64,000 nt of DNA from Hydractinia symbiolongicarpus (lineage: Eukaryota > Cnidaria > Hydrozoa > Anthoathecata > Hydractiniidae). Both the position numbers and the translations under genes were made by a program. Below, one piece after another: positions 1 through 12,052 of this stretch (its first letter is position 1; the number at the start of each line of letters is the position of its first letter). The stretch is from the NCBI RefSeq assembly GCF_029227915.1, contig NC_079886.1:10189501-10253500 (forward strand), in the 5' to 3' direction. Under the pieces are notes generated by a model. That model worked only from the letters and a program-made list of their open reading frames with translations, was not told the origin of the DNA and searched no databases.

Positions 1-1650
1 TATGGCCATCGACAGAAAATTTATGTGTTTTTTATGAATTATGAAGGTATTATGCAGTATTATGCGATATTACGTTGTTATGGCCATCGACAGAAAATTT
101 ATGTACTTTTTTTGAATTATAAAGGTATTATGCAGTATTATGCAGTATTATGCGATATTACGTTGTTATGGCCATCGACAGAAAATTTAAGTACTTTTTT
201 TGAATTATAAAGGTATTATGCAGTATTATGCAGTATTATGCGATATTACGTTGGTATGGCCATCGACAGAAAATTTATGTGTTTTTTATGAATTATGAAG
301 GTATTATGCAGTATTATGCGATATTACGTTGTTATGGCCATCGACAGAAAATTTATGTACTTTTTTTGAATTATAAAGGTATTATGCAGTATTATGCAGT
401 ATTATGCGATATTACGTTGGTATGGCCATCGACAGAAAATTTATGTGTTTTTTATGAATTATGAAGGTATTATGCAGTATTATGCGATATTACGTTGTTA
501 TGGCCATCGACAGAAAATTTATGTACTTTTTTTGAATTATAAAGGTATTATGCAGTATTATGCAGTATTATGCGATATTACGTTGGTTATGGATTATTGA
601 CAGAAAAAATATGTATTTTTTATGTAACGACAGAGAGTATTATGAAGGTATTATGCAGTATTATGCGATATTACGTTGGTATGGCCATCGACAGAAAATT
701 TATGTGTTTTTTATGAATTATGAAGGTATTATGCAGTATTATGCGATATTACGTTGTTATGGCCATCGACAGAAAATTTAAGTACTTTTTTTGAATTATA
801 AAGGTATTATGCAGTATTATGCAGTATTATGCGATATTACGTTGGTATGGCCATCGACAGAAAATTTATGTGTTTTTTATGAATTATGAAGGTATTATGC
901 AGTATTATGCGATATTACGTTGTTATGGCCATCGACAGAAAATTTATGTACTTTTTTTGAATTATAAAGGTATTATGCAGTATTATGCAGTATTATGCGA
1001 TATTACGTTGGTATGGCCATCGACAGAAAATTTATGTGTTTTTTATGAATTATGAAGGTATTATGCAGTATTATGCAGTATTATGCGATATTACGTTGGT
1101 ATGGCCATCGACAGAAAATTTATGTATTTTTTATGTATTATGAAGGTATTATGCAGTATTATGCAGTATTATGCGATATTACGTTGGTATGGCCATCGAC
1201 AGAAAAAATATGTATTTTTTATGTAACGACAGAGAGTATTATGAAGGTATTATGCAGTATTATGCGATATTACGTTGGTATGGCCATCGACAGAAAATTT
1301 ATGTATTTTTTATGAATTATGAAGGTATTATGCAGTATTATGCAGTATTATGCGATATTACGTTGGTATGGCCATCGACAGAAAAAATATGTATTTTTTA
1401 TGTAACGACAGAGAGTATTATGAAGGTATTATGCAGTATTATGCGATATTACGTTGGTATGGCCATCGACAGAAAATTTATGTATTTTTTTTGAATTATG
1501 AAGGTATTATGCAGTATTATGCAGTATTATGCGATATTACGTTGGTATGGCCATCGACAGAAAATTTATGTATTTTTTATGAATTATGAAGGTATTATGC
1601 AGTATTATGCGATATTACGTTGGTATGACCATCGACAGAAAAAATATGTA
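1..1650. repeat. Satellite array, 20 units of 78, 88 or 91-92 bp
   Basis: Twenty tandem units each begin near TATGGCCATCGACAG. I place unit starts at 1, 79, 167, 255, 333, 421, 499, 588, 680, 758, 846, 924, 1012, 1100, 1188, 1279, 1367, 1458, 1546 and 1624. The 78 and 88 bp classes differ by one extra copy of the 10-mer TGCAGTATTA. The 91-92 bp class carries the insert GTAACGACAGAGAGTATTATG. The left part is mainly mixed 78 and 88 bp units, often as a 166 bp pair; the right part alternates 88 and 91 bp (179 bp pair). The open frames of up to 107 codons running through it follow from the low stop density of the unit and are unlikely to be genes. The array probably continues left of the window. 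Confidence 0.97.
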
Positions 1651-2854
1651 TTTGTTATATAGAGAGGATGTCGGATAATGCGGTTTCATTTGTCGGGTCC
1701 ATTTGGTTGGAGAAGTATGACTGAACGTCTGTCGGACTTTTAATATCGATAAAGTATGAAGGGTACTAGTTATGTTGTACGTCGTGTGTCGGGACCACTT
1801 AGCCCGGTGCTAAATGAAGTCGTTCCCCATAATCGGACCATGCGTACATAATTCGGTTGTCCCGGTTGTAAACAGGCCGTTTTCGCAATCTGGGCAGAAC
1901 ATGCCCCAGCCAGCAGGCAAGCGGAAGATAGAGTTCCTTGACAGAAGATGGGTTGGGTCATTATTATGATGATATAGAAGTGTGGTCAACCTTTTGTACG
2001 GAAGCCTATTTTTGACTAGTACATGAGCAGGTTTCTTTTTCTTATTTCTGGGCACAATTTTTTTAATGGGGTACTTTATGTGTTAGCTAGGGATAGGTGC
2101 TAGCTATATAGGGTAACTACCAAACTAGCTGCTTAGCTGGGCTAGCTAGGCCAGGCTAATAGATGTGTATATTTTACATAACTAGCCCAACAAATATCGA
2201 GGGATATATCCTGTCTATTATTGCCATGGCTTAACCCACAGCTATGATAACATTCACTCACCAAAATTAAATCGCCTTCCAGAGAGGAATCACTATTCTG
2301 TCCAGATTGTGAAAGTGGCCTAACAGGACAGCCAGATTATGTACACATGGCCTAGTTATGTTTTTTTTTTGCCCTGATTATGTCATGGTCATCAGATTTT
2401 GAACGCTAACATGATGGCAAGCTGTGATGGGCATTTTCTTCAAACTTTTGCTAATGAAATATTGACTAGGCATGGCATGGCAAAAGAAAAAAGTCTTGAC
2501 TTGACATAATTTTTCTCTGGAGGTTAAAACACTATTGAAAACTAGGCATAGCGAAAAAAAGTCTCAACGTAATTCTTAGTATAAACTCATCTTGTAAGTA
2601 CATTTCAAATATAGTTTGAACTAACTGAATTTCACGGAACTAGATTTTGCGAATAAGTGAGCTCATTTTTATTTTCCTTGGGAATTGAATTCTGTGGATG
2701 ACCTAAATTATTCGTTTTGCAGAAATAAAGTTTATCGAAAAGTTATTAAACTTACTAATTCCAAAATTTAGTTTGCCGAAATTTCGTTTTATTTGAGAAC
2801 AATACCAACTTTACCACCAGGGCTATTTGCTTGTCAGAAGTGATGACGAATGAT
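1651..2854. other. Non-coding stretch with scattered repeat fragments
   Basis: No gene is recognised. Short minus-strand open frames here have no recognisable domain. The stretch is rich in CTAGCTAG-type words around 2090-2160. A block at about 2162-2225 recurs at about 14002-14063. Confidence 0.5.
2162..2225 (+). repeat. Dispersed repeat fragment, copy A
   Basis: About 60 bases (from AGATGTGTATATTTTACAT through CAAATATCGAGG to CCTGTCTATT) match about 14002-14063 with only a handful of differences. The flanks do not match, so this is a fragment of a dispersed element and not a segmental duplication. Confidence 0.7.
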
Positions 2855-3140
2855 ATAAAATCCGGCCTGTCCTGATTATGTTCGTTGTATAAATGCCATA
2901 TAATATTTTTATAACTGTCGTACATATAAGTGCCAAATAATATAAAAAGTTTTGTACGTAATAAGTCGGCCTGCCCCAATTATGTGCGTTTTTCAGTAAC
3001 AAATGATATTAGACTGTCGATCATAAACCGACCTGCCCTGATTATGTTTCTTTTATAAGGTGCCAAATAATATTATTTTAACTGTCATACATATAAGCCA
3101 GCCTGTCCTGATTATGTTGGCCTGATTATGTATTTTCTGC
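2855..3140. repeat. Degenerate tandem repeat with CCTGCCCTGATTATGT core
   Basis: The core CCTG(T/C)CC(T/C)(G/A)ATTATGT recurs at about 2868, 2972, 3031 and 3108. Between copies are related AT-rich spacers containing AACTGTC(A/G)TACATATAAG and GTGCCAAATAATAT. Related single cores also occur near 2330 and 2375. It is probably a decayed minisatellite. Confidence 0.65.
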
Positions 3141-4960
3141 CCCGTTTTTATTCATATAGAATTGTTCTGCCCAATCTTGGACACTGCCCAATCTTTGAAA
3201 AATACCCAGTCTTAGACAGGCTGGCTAGTCTTGTCAGGGTGGGTGGTGTATTACACAGGTCGCAGGTCAAAATTTTAAAATGTTCGAAATTATGACTTGA
3301 TGCAAATGCAAATAATTTTAACCATTTCCAGTTTTGTGACGCAGCGCCATTCCAAAATACGCAATACAGAGAATTTTTAACACCCTTTCCCTTTATGTAT
3401 CTTGAATAAAATGTATGAATATAAGCTGCATCTAAACACCTAACGCTGATTAACTGCCCCAACATCTCAGTCTCTTAGTAAACTTAGTTCTTTTTAGAGA
3501 ATAAATGTTTTCAAAGTCCTTTCTGTAATTGATGATGTTATAACCAATGATTATTGAAAAGTCATCAACCAAATGTCAAAATGAAAAATAATATAATAGA
3601 GTGTCATAATACATGATCACAGGTCACACAATAGTTGAATTTAATTGTCTTGGTTACTCAGTAAAAACACACTTATTAATCGAGAATATTGTATTATGGC
3701 ACATTTTGGTATACAACATCATACACATGGAACGCAATTTGTAAATTTGGGGAATGGATTGGGATGCCGGGTAAGAAAATAAATAAGTAAGGCAGGACAG
3801 ATAACGCATGCTGCTAGTAATCATAACAAGGTAATCACACCAAAATGCTTGCCCAAGGCAAAGAGGGTAATTTCCTAAGAGTATGCACGTTTTGGTTGCC
3901 CCTCACAAGTTTATGTCCTCATGGATCATAATATTGTGAACGGTTTCCAAGGCATGACCCAGATCTCTTCATGCATGAATTACATACTCATATCCTCTAT
4001 TCACGAGGTACATTTCACAACTAATAATACATTTACTTGTCACTTGTAATTAATGATTAATTATTTAGTTTATTAATTATATACTTATTTAATAATTTAT
4101 TCTCATGCATGAAGGATATTGTTTCTCTTCCACTTCAATCATGAAGGTACACTGCACTTCACTATAAACCGATAATCACATATGGTGTCTTCTGCACCCA
4201 GTAAACATGTGTTATCAATAATCATGAGCTCCCACCGCTGGACAAAAACCTTCACAACTCTCGTAGCCAAATGGTTGTGTAAGGAAACCGTGCGGCTAGA
4301 GCAACAGTGCAGCCACAGTGATCAGTGATCGCATGACCACCCATCGACGACTGGGTGATGTGAGCTAATCCAAAAGCTTGATCGTATGCTTGCAGTGCCG
4401 GACCAGTGCGTGAAAAGAAGTGCCAGTGATCGGAGGCAAGCATATTCAGCAAGTGTCATCCGGTTTGGCAGCACATAAAAGAAAATAAACATAGTTAGTT
4501 CAAGTAAAATTGGAGACATTACCACAGATGATAATGGGTGGGTGGGTGGGAGCTTCAAATCTGAGGAGCTTTATTCTTCAACAACCTCAGTTCTTTATGG
4601 CTAAAATTGGACTGACCCATGTGTCATGTATTTATTGACTTGTATTATTAAGCGAGGCAAAACAGATGCATGTTGACCTGGGGCAACTGAGACAATGCTC
4701 TAAGCAGATATAATCCAACATGGCTACCTATTAACTGAATCAGAAGTGCCTTATTCTTAACCTTATTTAAGGTACAGTACTAGGTCAGAGCCAGAGTGGT
4801 ATCTATCATTATACAGGACAGCTAGAAGGTATACTGAAGTCACCACAATTAACATGAGCTAAATATTCATTTAGCTCCATTTTGAGTATTAAGTAAAAAA
4901 TTTCGGTAACTACATTTTACAGTTATATATCGGTTGCAGGAATGAAGTAACAGAAAATTA
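3141..4960. other. Intergenic, no gene seen
   Basis: Several short minus-strand open frames (for example 3148-3465 and 4252-4558) lack recognisable domains and splice context. A short GGGT run lies near 4537-4550. Nothing else is supported. Confidence 0.4.
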
Positions 4961-4963
4961 CTG

Positions 4964-6312
4964 TGTCATGGACGGAAATGCATAGAAAAAGGCTAGGGTT
5001 TTATATTGACCACTTCATGACTTTTTTATATTTTGCTCAATTAAAAGAGTGGCAATGGTGCCTACAGTCCAAATTCAGCAATATTTTTAAATTTTCAATA
5101 ACAATCGCATAATGGGGGCACTGAATATTTTTTTCCGTCCATGACATTTATAACAGTAATTTTTTTCGTATGGTCTGCACAGTTTGGAATTTTCTGAAGA
5201 TTTTATACTAACCTATAATTTACAATGCTAGCTATAGTCTACATGCTGATTTGCCCTCCCTTATATTTAATAGTTGAATAAGAGCACTCCAATGTTTTTT
5301 CCGTCCATGACTTTTACCATAATTCCATCCATGATGTATAGAACACAGATTCATATTTTGGAAGATGTGTGGATCAAAGAGGCGTTACTTAGGAACAATT
5401 TGTATAAAGACTTAACAATGTGCACCAAAATAATAATTTTGTACTTTGTATCCTCAAATAATTATTTTTTTGTTGGGTATTTGCACCACAAGTAGTTTTT
5501 AACAGTTAGCTTATAAGGAAGCCAAACAATTGTGGTGTTATAGGGTAAGTAATTCTACACATTCACATGTAAAATGTTTTCCTTTTTAATAATATATTAG
5601 TATTAATATTAGTAACTAGTCGCTAGCGCGTGGAAAAATCCTCGGGTTCGCCTATCCTTTTTATACCACATCACGTGCGTCTCTCTATTTACGCAGCTAA
5701 GCTACCATTTTGCATGGCGGACAGACGTAAATGGGTATTATAATATAGATGTTCTTGTAACAGGAAAGCCACAAAAACAGAGACTATTTTTGATTTTTCA
5801 CAATCCTTTTTAATTCTATGAGTCCAAAGTTGTCAACTGAAGGTCCAAGTTGAACTAATCTTTATTTCATAGTAATGAAATTTTTGTGATATTTTTGTAT
5901 TCGCACTGTCTATTTTGGTTTACGAGGACTCAGTTTGCGCAAATTTGAAAAGAGCTATTTTTCCGTGCATGACAGGGCACTGTCTCAATACAAAGCCATT
6001 TAATGATTAGGAAAGTGTAAAAATTGCATGTTTGAATGTGTATTTCATAACTGGACATTCTAGCCTTCAAGAAAAACAATTGTTTATGAATAAGCTCTCG
6101 AGTAATTCAGAGAAATACTTATCCAAGGTAACAAAAATAAAAATTGTTTTTTATATGATTCCATCCATGACAGGGTTTGTTCTGCAAATTACACAACTTG
6201 AGTAGCAATTCCAATGATTTTGTTGTAATGACCCTTGTGTATATGGTTTAATTAGAAAAAATAATAGCTCCTGTATTGTTTAAAAATACTCTCTAATTTT
6301 CTGTCCATGGCA
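4964..6312. repeat. Scattered TTTTCCGTCCATGACA motif array
   Basis: A 15-17 base motif recurs in 1.35 kb: reverse strand at 4964-4979, then forward at 5131-5147, 5295-5312, 5322-5335 (CCATCC variant), 5958-5974 (CCGTGC variant), 6158-6175 and a weaker copy at 6299-6312. Two copies share an upstream GCACT followed by AAT and a T run, so they look like remnants of one longer unit. The function is unknown. Confidence 0.6.
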
Positions 6313-7430
6313 AAACGGTACTTTTCAATATTCATCAACCGCTATTTTTATTTATTGATAGCGACATCAGAAGAGCGTAGGGGACTCAGGTCGTAATAAT
6401 TAGGCTAAAGATGAACATGTTCTCCTTGACTTTTTTTTAATAGACTCATGGACCCCACTTTAGTGTTGAGATTGAATTTAAAAACACACATTCTAAAAAA
6501 CTTTTTTTTAAACGTGAAAAAAACTACAAAATATATGCACGAATAAGAAACAGGAGTTAGGAGTTAAGTTTATATCCCATAGAAATAAGCAAATTATCGA
6601 GTTAACCTCTTGCCCAGTAAAAAGGTATTTGTTCAACAGCGATTAAAAGTAAGAATATATAATACAGACTTAGGGACGAGGTAAAATTACCTCTTTAAAC
6701 GAAACAAAAGATATGTAAAACAAAAAATGAATACTTATTAAACACCACCAAACAATGGTTTTGCAAGTACCATATAAGTGTGAAAGTATTTCTGATAAAC
6801 TGGCAATTGTTTTTTAATTTTTTTTCTCATATTATCTTCTGCCTGTGTCTAATTTTGGAAATGAATGCCAACTTCATCACAGGTTTTTTTTAGTCTAACC
6901 TAAGCGCAGGTCGAATTTATGTGTTTAAGGCGCTGCATCACTTAAAAGGGCTACCGAAATGATTGCGCATGTTGAATGTTAAAAAATAACAAAAGCAAGC
7001 TAAAAATATATGGTATACAGTACCGCCTGAATGTAATGTTACATGTGCATAATAGTTATCACCTTTACGTGAGCTTTCAGTAGCGTCAGAACTTTCGTTT
7101 TTATTATATATCCATTGTTAAATACATGATCTATTTTTGCATGTCAAAAACAATAGAGTCGTGTCCCACACGTGAAGTTTAACGATCGCATGAAATTTTC
7201 GTGTGGCTTATTGTTTTTTATAATTACCGCAGCTGCTAAGGGATTAACATAAAAAAAATGTTTAAAAAGTTAATTACCCTTCGTGTCTCTATTGTTTCAG
7301 CACACGAACATCTTTTATTCACACATGAATTTATTTGTTAAGTATCTCCGATTTCGTAAACGCGTAAGCGAATGTTATTGTTCTGCACACGAAAGAAATG
7401 TTATATGTTTTGTCTATACATGCAACGAGT
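6313..7430. other. Intergenic, no gene seen
   Basis: AT-rich sequence with no credible coding region. A CCACACG / CGTGTGG inverted pair lies at about 7166-7206, and CACACGAA-type words recur between 7160 and 7395. Confidence 0.35.
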
Positions 7431-7716
7431 TATAAAGATTTAAAAATTTAAGAACGAAAAGCGGCGGTAGATATGCTTTTTTAGATCGGGTTTTAAAATT
7501 TTAAGAACGGCGATAGAAAAGCTTTGTTAGATCGCATTTTAAAAATTTAAGAACGAAAAGCAGCGATAGATATGCTTTTTTAGATCGCTTTTTAAAAGTT
7601 TAAAAACGACGAACGGCGATAGAAAAGCTTCATTAGATTGCATTTTAAAAGCTTCAGAACGAAAAGCGGCGATAGAAATGCTTTTTTAGATCGCATTTTA
7701 AAAATTTAAGAACAAA
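7431..7716. repeat. Hairpin-forming tandem repeat, unit about 55-65 bp
   Basis: About five diverged units alternate between two forms: AAAAATTTAAGAACGAAAAG followed by GCGATAGATATGC, and AACGGCGATAGAAAAGC. Each is followed by TTAGATCGCATTTTAAAA. Within a unit GCGAT pairs with ATCGC across a T-rich loop, and TTTAAAA ends pair with TTTTAAA, so each unit can fold as a short hairpin. Confidence 0.75.
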
Positions 7717-9060
7717 GTTTTTATTAAATATTTATCTTGAAAAAAACTTTTTTTAGCGCAATGAAAAAAATAAATATTTCTGAGAATATATAAATAAAAA
7801 TTTTTAACACGATAAGAAAAAGCACTTGCAAAAAAACTTTTTTATTTTTAATGATTATAAATACCTATACTTTTGAGCACAGTAAAAAGAGTGTTAATAT
7901 TATTCCGGAATATTATAAACTATATCACATAACATACAGTCCACAGAATTTCATCAAACAGACATTGCCCGCTTTAGTTTGTTTTTTAGAGCTTCCTTTG
8001 AACTTTCTGATATGATTTTTGCACCAGACACAAAAAGAATTAGAAAGTACTGTACACTCTGAATGTAATTTGCCGCGTACATACTAATATCACACTTTTG
8101 CGTGGAGTACGGCAGTTATCTTTTTGTTATAATTAAATCTCTAAAGGGCTTTGTGATTTATATTTGCGTGTTTCAAAACATTTATTCCTTTTAAAAAAGA
8201 ATATACACAAAAGTAGTTACGTAGTGAAACAAAAGTTTAATTTTTTATGTAATTTATAAGAAAAATTAGCTATACTTTTACCAAAATAGTTATAATTAAT
8301 ACAAGTGAAAAACAAGACAGATTATTATTGTAGTAACACTCCATCAACATCTTTTCTTATGATTATTCTATATCCTTGAAAATATGCTAGCAGAAATTTA
8401 ATATATAGAAAAAGCAAATAACACGTTGGAATACGCTTGTTATAAATTTTAAATTCTCTGTTATGAATTTCAAATATATTATTTTAATGCTGTGAAAGAC
8501 ATTTTAAGGACACATTCATTAAAAAAGACTACTACTAAATTTGTTTGGAAAAGTGTAGTTTTTTAAAATTATTGATTTTTGCTTCCAAATATTGCATCAA
8601 TTGAGCTTTTAATGGTGTTCTAAGCTTTCAGTATGTATTTTATGCAAGATTTTTGGAAATTTTTATAAAAATAAAACCACCAGGCAAAGGAGAAATGAAA
8701 AAAAGAGCCTCTGTGACAATAAATAATATTGAGCAAAATACAAGCATTTAAAATTTTCCATTTTTGAGCGCAAAGTTCATTTTTTGACATGATAGACGGG
8801 TATCGGTAGTGTCATTTTAAGGAAATAACATATCATATGGAAGCTAAACGTGCTGTGTCTTTTCGTCTTCCTACTGTTAGTGTATTATTATCAGCTTATT
8901 ATGTATAAATATGTATAACTGTAACTTGCGTAAGTAATTATGACGCCAACCAAAAAGACTCTTCTGCATGACAAACTTTTTTGTTGTGCTTGAAATAGAT
9001 TTTTGCTGCACCAAAAAACTGTTGTAGTTAGTCTGCAGCCATTTGAATTGAGAACGGCAT
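7717..9060. other. Intergenic, no gene seen
   Basis: Very AT-rich sequence with many A and T runs. The open frames are short and without similarity that I can recognise. Confidence 0.35.
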
Positions 9061-9065
9061 TCAAC

Positions 9066-9745
9066 AATGCCGTCGTAAATGCCCTCATAATTTGCACTAA
9101 TGACGGCATTTTTTTTTTAATTTAAAACCAAAAATTACCGGAAAACACTTCAATTTTTATTACTAACTTCTTGTGAAGAAAAAAATTAAAATTGAATAAA
9201 AATAAGTATTTTTGGAAAACAAAACAATGAACACGCAAGACGTGACTTTTTATTATGGTCAAGGAAAAACAATATTAAATTGGACTTATTCCTGTCTTGG
9301 ATGCGAGGTTAACAAAATAATGATGCAACGAAAATATTTTGTAAAATATGTGGAGAGTTTTTTGCACAGAAAAATTTTCGCTCAATGCAAAAGGAAGAGT
9401 TCAAGGTTAAGTTGACAAGTTTATAGTATTTAAAAATAATTTGATAAAAGCTATATTTTTTTCACGGCCTGAAAAAGATACATTAATGCAATAATTCATA
9501 ACACACATAATACGTAAAAAGAGTTGTTATAAAAAACTTTATTTAGACATTTCTTTAGTGTATTTGTTACATGTTGATACTTTTATTATATGTTTATTAT
9601 ATATTTTCATCACCCGACTTTGTTTAAAAGGAATATTATAGTCTCTTAAAAAATGCAGTTGTACTTCATTCCAGTGACGGCAATTTTTTTGCCATTGTAT
9701 CACCTTACATGGACAGCAAAAATTTAATTAAAATTGCCGTCGCAC
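9066..9745. mobile_element. Possible MITE with GTGACGGCA(A)TTTT ends
   Basis: GACGGCA and its complement occur in inverted arrangement at 9066-9074, 9102-9110, 9676-9682 and 9734-9741. The outer pair GCACTAATGACGGCATTTT (about 9093) and the complement of AAAATTGCCGTCGCAC (about 9730-9745) would delimit a roughly 650 bp element. The 67-codon frame inside (9212-9415) shows no transposase feature. No clear target duplication was seen, so this is tentative. Confidence 0.4.
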
Positions 9746-9764
9746 TAAAGTTTAGATTCCCATG

Positions 9765-10215
9765 GCTGGTTTGAAGACTACCAAACAGGACTGATAATGC
9801 TAAAAAGTCGCTGTAGCTCACTGGAAAACTGGTAAAACAGGTCCTTAGAAGGCCCCTTAGCTTGCTTAAAAACTATCAAAATGGTACTGTAGAAGGTTAA
9901 TATGACACCATAACTATTAAAACAGGTCAATAGAAGGTTATTACTGTAATTTGATTGAAAACTGTTAAAACGGTACCAGGGTAGGGTAATATATATGATG
10001 CCATAGTTTGCTTTAAAACTATAAAAATTGGGCTGTAGACGGCTAATACAAAACCTTGCTTTGATTAAAAATGGTCTAAACAGTACCGTAGAAGGTAAAT
10101 ATGGTACCCTAATTCCCTAGAAAACTAGCAATACGGGACTGTACCTAGAAGACAAAAAACAGTGCCGTTAGTTGTTTAAAAATATCAAAATGGTTCTATA
10201 AAAGACTAGTATAGC
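9765..10215. repeat. Degenerate tandem repeat, unit about 60-65 bp
   Basis: About seven strongly diverged copies of a unit resembling TTGAAAACTATTAAAAC, GGTACTGTAGAAGG, TTAATATG and TACCATAG occur in series. Marker words AACAGG or AACGGTACC followed by GTAGAAGG recur at about 9835, 9880, 9925, 9970, 10025 and 10080. Confidence 0.65.
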
Positions 10216-10927
10216 TTCTTCACAGAAAATCCCGTGTAACATAACCAGCTGTTAAACACACTCACCTTTTTTCAAGTTTTACACATGCACAAAAACACAA
10301 TGAAACTTTGAAGTAATGTTTGGATTGGCACTCAAACCTAAATGAGCAAGTAAACATGTGAAACCAAGTAGTCAACCAGGGATGGGTTATCCTTCACACT
10401 ACGAAACATTCATTTAAACAGATTTGTGCACACTTAGCAGGAGATTATGTCCAACTTCTTGTAACATCGGGCGTTATTGTTACTATAAATTATTTTTCTT
10501 CCATTATGACGAATAGGGCAGATATGAAGGAGAGAATGACAGAAACATAAGCAGTAAAATCTTTTGTTGCTTAAAAGAAAGTATGACTAAATTGCTTGTC
10601 AGAAGCAAATAACATTTTGTGGCAAAGTTGTTGGCTTTATTGTGCATTTTGTACAGTCATTTTATTGAAATATTACAAAGAAAACATTCAAAGTTATTTA
10701 TAAAAAAAAAAATACTAATATTTTCCTGGATTTATTTTTTTTTCACGTTGTTTTATAATTAAACATTATGCTCTATTTGAAATGATTTTTGAAGTGTCCT
10801 GTCCAGGTCCATTGTTTTGTTTGTTTTTAAAATGCCGGCCCATTTTGTGAAAAACACTGCACATTATATTTCGAAGCTAGCATTCACAACAGATATTCAA
10901 CTTTCCTTGGCCTAACTTTCAACATTT
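10216..10927. other. Upstream region of the WD40-like gene
   Basis: No open frame of note. It presumably holds the promoter or upstream transcript of the following gene, but no element can be assigned. Confidence 0.3.
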
Positions 10928-10954
10928 ATGCATCAATGTTTATATACTTATATT

Positions 10955-10975
10955 TTTTCTACCTCTATCTTTCAG
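10955..10975 (+). promoter_or_regulatory. Splice-acceptor-like tract before WD40-like ORF
   Basis: A pyrimidine-rich tract ends in CTTTCAG (AG at 10974-10975), 12 bases before the ATG at 10988. It fits either a 5' UTR intron acceptor or a spliced-leader trans-splice acceptor. Confidence 0.5.
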
Positions 10976-10987
10976 CACTCAAAATAT

Positions 10988-12052
10988 ATGGCAGTGTGTC
11001 ACACAATTCGAACAAAGGAAGGTATATCAAGTTTTCTTTTGCCTTCGGAGAATGGTGATGAATATGTCACAGCGTTTAAGTATGACAATAATAAAGTGGA
11101 AGTTCATTCGTTAAAAAAAGAATGTGCACCATTATATTTAGAAGAACATACATCTGTGAATATACTGTCAAATGAATCCTTTACTGCATTATTAGTAGCG
11201 GTTACCCAAAATGTGACTACAAGTTGTCTTGATATACGCTTATGGGATGTTGCCAGTGCTCATGGGTTTACTCCTAAAGACATTCACTTAAAAGTGGAGT
11301 ATAAGAAAGAAGGAAAGTTTCGCTGTACGTATGATGTTCAAAAAGTTCTAAAAGAAGAATTAACACACCATATAGTTGCTACCTATGGAGCTTTGATGTG
11401 TTTGATATTAAATGGGAAATATTGTATTTTAATGAAAGCGAGGAAAAATGATTTGGGTGTAATATCGTTTGATGTTAAAACATCATTTCTTTTAACTGAT
11501 ATTTCAAACGTTACTGATGTTCTGTTTTTAAATGAACAACAGAAAACTTATCTAGTTTTGGCTGAAGGTTGTAATGTCAATATCATGCATGTTGATGATG
11601 ACGGTTTAACTCCTATTCATGTCCTTACTGTACCAATGAAGCGATCAAAAGGTACTGCTATATCTAGATTGCATAAGTTGACATGTTCAAAGTGTTTTGT
11701 AATTGATGATGTAGGACATTTGTCATTATTGTGTGTTCCTAACATGATAACACCATTAAAATTTCCCAGTACTGTAGGTGGGCATGGAATATGTGCCATT
11801 GTTGGTTTCAAGCATACTTCAGAAGGAATGCTAGCAATTTGTAATAATGAGTATACCATTAATATTTATTCGTTGGCAGATATATTGTGTAGTGTAACAA
11901 ACTCATGTAATGTTAAACCACATAGAGCACTTTGCAGCCAATTTCCCATCAATTCCTTAACTTTTGTCAGAAGTGATCAATTGGCAATGGCATCCACGGT
12001 AAATCAATCCATAACGTTCTGGGGCGGTTTTTCTTCAATATACAATACATAA
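10988..12052 (+). CDS. WD40-like beta-propeller protein, single long exon
   Basis: An uninterrupted frame of 354 residues from the ATG at 10988; an in-frame ATG at 10928 would add 20 residues. I prefer 10988 because a good acceptor-like TTTCAG lies just before it, so the upstream ATG may not be in the mature transcript. Sequence hints of a WD40 propeller are LDIRLWDVA near residue 80, YTINIYSL and the C-terminal QSITFWGGF, with hydrophobic strands at intervals. No enzymatic motif is seen. The general architecture recalls nucleolar or scaffold WD proteins, but I could not assign a family. Base composition is like neighbouring exons. An AATAAA follows 129 bases after the stop. It could also be an intron-poor retrocopy or the last exon of a longer gene. 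Confidence 0.75.
   Translation: MAVCHTIRTKEGISSFLLPSENGDEYVTAFKYDNNKVEVHSLKKECAPLYLEEHTSVNILSNESFTALLVAVTQNVTTSCLDIRLWDVASAHGFTPKDIHLKVEYKKEGKFRCTYDVQKVLKEELTHHIVATYGALMCLILNGKYCILMKARKNDLGVISFDVKTSFLLTDISNVTDVLFLNEQQKTYLVLAEGCNVNIMHVDDDGLTPIHVLTVPMKRSKGTAISRLHKLTCSKCFVIDDVGHLSLLCVPNMITPLKFPSTVGGHGICAIVGFKHTSEGMLAICNNEYTINIYSLADILCSVTNSCNVKPHRALCSQFPINSLTFVRSDQLAMASTVNQSITFWGGFSSIYNT

Noticed and set aside
25-1589. Series of overlapping open frames of 61-107 codons
   Set aside because: They arise from the satellite unit, repeat the same peptide and change frame with unit length. No sign of a gene.
1770-2055. Overlapping minus-strand frames
   Set aside because: No known domain, no splice context, and the region is repeat-like.
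2855-3140. CRISPR-like spacing of repeated cores
   Set aside because: Repeats are degenerate, spacers are related to each other and the genome is eukaryotic.
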